A stretch of DNA of 6,933 nt from the NCBI GenBank assembly GCA_017476965.1, contig JAFUXX010000272.1, forward strand, positions 1 through 6,933, in the 5' to 3' direction. The stretch is from Kiritimatiellia bacterium (lineage in GTDB: Bacteria; Verrucomicrobiota; Kiritimatiellia; RFP12; UBA3636). A program made the translations under genes and the position numbers. The notes under the pieces were generated by a model. It was given only the letters and a program-made list of their open reading frames with translations, had not been told where the DNA came from and ran no database searches. Of the stretch, positions 6,295 to 6,933 are shown piece after piece. Within the stretch, counting starts at the first letter, position 1. Each line of letters opens with the position of its first letter.

Positions 6295-6450
6295 TCCTCC
6301 GGCCTTCCGCCCTTCGGTTTCCCTCCGGTCTTCCGCCCTTCGGTTTCCCTCAGCGCTTCCGCCCTTCGGTTTCCCTCAGCGCTTCCGCCCTTCGGTTCTC
6401 CTCAGCGCTTCCGCCCTTCGGTTCCCCTCGGTGCTTCCGCCCTTCGGTTT
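6295..6450 (-). repeat. Six tandem copies of a 26-bp unit in the Hsp20 leader
   Basis: Unit boundaries are 6295-6320, 6321-6346, 6347-6372, 6373-6398, 6399-6424 and 6425-6450, with no spacers. Every unit carries the invariant + strand core CTTCCGCCCTTCGGTT; most variation is in the first ten bases (e.g. CCCTCAGCG against CCCTCCGGT). Units 3 and 4 differ only in their last base. The array lies between the sigma-54-like promoter and the first Hsp20 start, so it would be transcribed as a purine-rich RNA leader. The 26-bp period is not a multiple of three and no coding frame makes sense, so it is non-coding. It is a likely site for copy-number variation. Confidence 0.92.
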
Positions 6451-6476
6451 GTTGTTCATGTGACGCTTTTCATAGA

Positions 6477-6491
6477 GCATACACCGTGCCA
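6477..6491 (-). promoter_or_regulatory. Sigma-54 (-24/-12) promoter of the Hsp20 pair
   Basis: On the - strand TGGCACGGTGTATGC matches the sigma-54 consensus TGGCACG-N4-TTGC at every specified position except one (A for the first T of the -12 element). The invariant GG (6490-6489) and GC (6478-6477) are separated by exactly 10 bp, as required. Transcription would start near 6465 and run to the Hsp20 ATG at 6247, leaving a leader of about 218 nt. Sigma-54 promoters need an NtrC-type activator, and one is encoded at 1653-3020, though the link is inference. Confidence 0.75.
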
Positions 6492-6492
6492 A

Positions 6493-6656
6493 CTCTTTTC
6501 GCCCCGACTTCCGCCTTCTTCATCGCGACATTCTGTCCCACCGTTCCCCGCCCCAGTGCCATCCCGTCCCGCTCTCCACACTCCAGCCACCCTCCAAATC
6601 CCATTCTTGTGGCGCATCCCATCCCTCCCCGTCCTGCGCCTCGTCCCCGCGCCCCA
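6493..6656. other. C/T-rich non-coding stretch upstream of the sigma-54 promoter
   Basis: No believable coding frame is seen on either strand; the open frames on the - strand are low-complexity Gly/Arg-rich and overlap the promoter and the palindromic repeats. The + strand is strongly pyrimidine-rich with repeated TCCCATCC-like words. One inverted repeat, GGCGCA-N18-TGCGCC (6611-6640), lies about 145-175 bp upstream of the predicted Hsp20 transcription start, a normal distance for activator binding sites of sigma-54 promoters. It may instead be a decayed copy of the dispersed palindrome. Confidence 0.45.
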
Positions 6657-6688
6657 GCGAGTTTTGCAGGCGCGGTCCCATCCGCGCC
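6657..6688 (+). repeat. Dispersed palindromic repeat, copy B
   Basis: A 32-bp element whose core is GGCGCGGTCCCATCCGCGCC, a 7-bp stem with a 6-base loop. It is identical to copy A (549-580) except for one loop base and has the same orientation. It lies 19 bp before the intrinsic terminator at 6708. Confidence 0.85.
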
Positions 6689-6707
6689 CCTTCGTCCCTG
6701 TTCTGCG

Positions 6708-6734
6708 CAGCGCCGGAAACGGCGCTGTGTTTTT
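6708..6734 (+). terminator. Intrinsic terminator on + strand without an obvious upstream gene
   Basis: CAGCGCCG-GAAA-CGGCGCTG is a perfect 8-bp stem closed by a GAAA tetraloop, followed by TGTTTTTGC. This has the shape and polarity of a Rho-independent terminator for + strand transcription; the - strand side lacks a T-tract. No + strand gene ends before it within the preceding 2 kb. It may end a small RNA, attenuate transcription into the partial gene to the right, or be left over from a lost gene. Confidence 0.7.
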
Positions 6735-6751
6735 GCACTCCCTCCCGCCCA

Positions 6752-6781
6752 GAGTCTTGCAGGCGCGGTCCCATCCGCGCC
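6752..6781 (+). repeat. Dispersed palindromic repeat, copy C
   Basis: A third copy, with the same 20-bp palindromic core as copy B and a slightly changed lead (GAGTCTTGCA instead of GAGTTTTGCA). It ends only about 16 bp before the region where the partial secreted-protein frame begins to look like protein. Confidence 0.8.
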
Positions 6782-6796
6782 CCCTTCGCGCCTTGC

Positions 6797-6933
6797 GCAT
6801 GCGCGGAGGAGGTCTACTCCTCCAACATCGTGGGGTACCAGAAGGTTCAGCTGCAGCCCGGATTCAACTTCGTGGCCCCGCAGTTCGTCGCCGTCGGCGG
6901 CGACTCCATCGACCTTCAGTCCGTCCGCCTCGA
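6797..6933 (+). CDS. Partial secreted-protein module lacking a start codon (runs off right edge)
   Basis: From about 6797 this frame reads ACAEEVYSSNIVGYQKV and continues QLQPGFNFVAPQFVAVGG to the edge, about 45 residues with convincing protein composition. From memory, similar segments directly follow the signal peptide in many uncharacterised secreted proteins of Kiritimatiellota/Lentisphaerota-type bacteria; this needs a search. ACA|EE would fit the end of a signal peptide. However, reading back in frame through 6650 there is no stop and no ATG, GTG or TTG; the frame runs through palindromic repeats B and C and the terminator. The only nearby ATG (6799) is in another frame. So the gene seems to have lost its 5' end, or is an internal piece of a rearranged or misassembled gene. 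Function is unknown. Confidence 0.55.

Noticed and set aside
6295..6450. CRISPR array
   Set aside because: The 26-bp units abut directly with no unique spacers, and no cas genes are present.
6456..6800. Small - strand protein with repeated RGWDRACKT
   Set aside because: The peptide repeat is just the dispersed palindrome read in frame twice; the frame also covers the sigma-54 promoter and a terminator.
6799..6933. ATG 6799 as the start of the right-edge gene
   Set aside because: That frame gives an Arg-rich peptide, while the VYSSNIVGYQKV protein is in a different frame.

Overview
The window reads as a fragment of a GC-rich bacterial chromosome. The best guess is a member of the PVC group, possibly Kiritimatiellota or another Verrucomicrobiota lineage. 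That guess is inference. It rests on the very high GC, the dispersed short palindromes in the gaps, a DUF4832-type secreted glycosidase-like protein, and a partial secreted module reading VYSSNIVGYQKV at the right edge. No rRNA, tRNA, transposase or CRISPR array is visible.

Left half, all on the + strand: the 3' end of an RNase HIII gene (rnhC, 1-531); a gap holding one copy of a 32-bp palindromic repeat and a weak -10 motif; methionyl-tRNA formyltransferase (fmt, 643-1647); an NtrC-type sigma-54-dependent response regulator (1653-3020) whose ribosome binding site lies inside the end of fmt; and a secreted DUF4832/glycosidase-like protein (3069-4421). The spacing suggests that fmt, the regulator and possibly the secreted protein are co-transcribed.

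Middle: two adjacent GC-rich palindromes (4437-4491) separate the + genes from a convergent - strand gene for an amino-acid ABC transporter substrate-binding protein (4499-5326). No permease or ATPase gene accompanies it. Upstream of it is a perfect 11-bp terminator hairpin, with a candidate promoter for this gene nested inside.

Right half, - strand: two tandem small heat-shock (Hsp20) genes (6247-5831 and 5811-5446), with the terminator just mentioned at their end. Upstream is a near-perfect sigma-54 (-24/-12) promoter at 6491-6477. Between that promoter and the first start codon lies a leader of about 218 nt, 156 nt of which are six tandem copies of a 26-bp unit. A sigma-54 promoter on stress genes and an NtrC-family activator a few kb away make a local regulatory circuit plausible but unproven.

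Far right: a C/T-rich non-coding stretch, two more copies of the 32-bp palindromic repeat flanking a + strand intrinsic terminator that has no obvious gene before it, and then a secreted-protein coding frame lacking any start codon or signal peptide. The most interesting parts are the sigma-54/Hsp20 control region with its repeat-filled leader and the headless gene beside the palindromic repeats. I did not find a clearly new multi-gene system.
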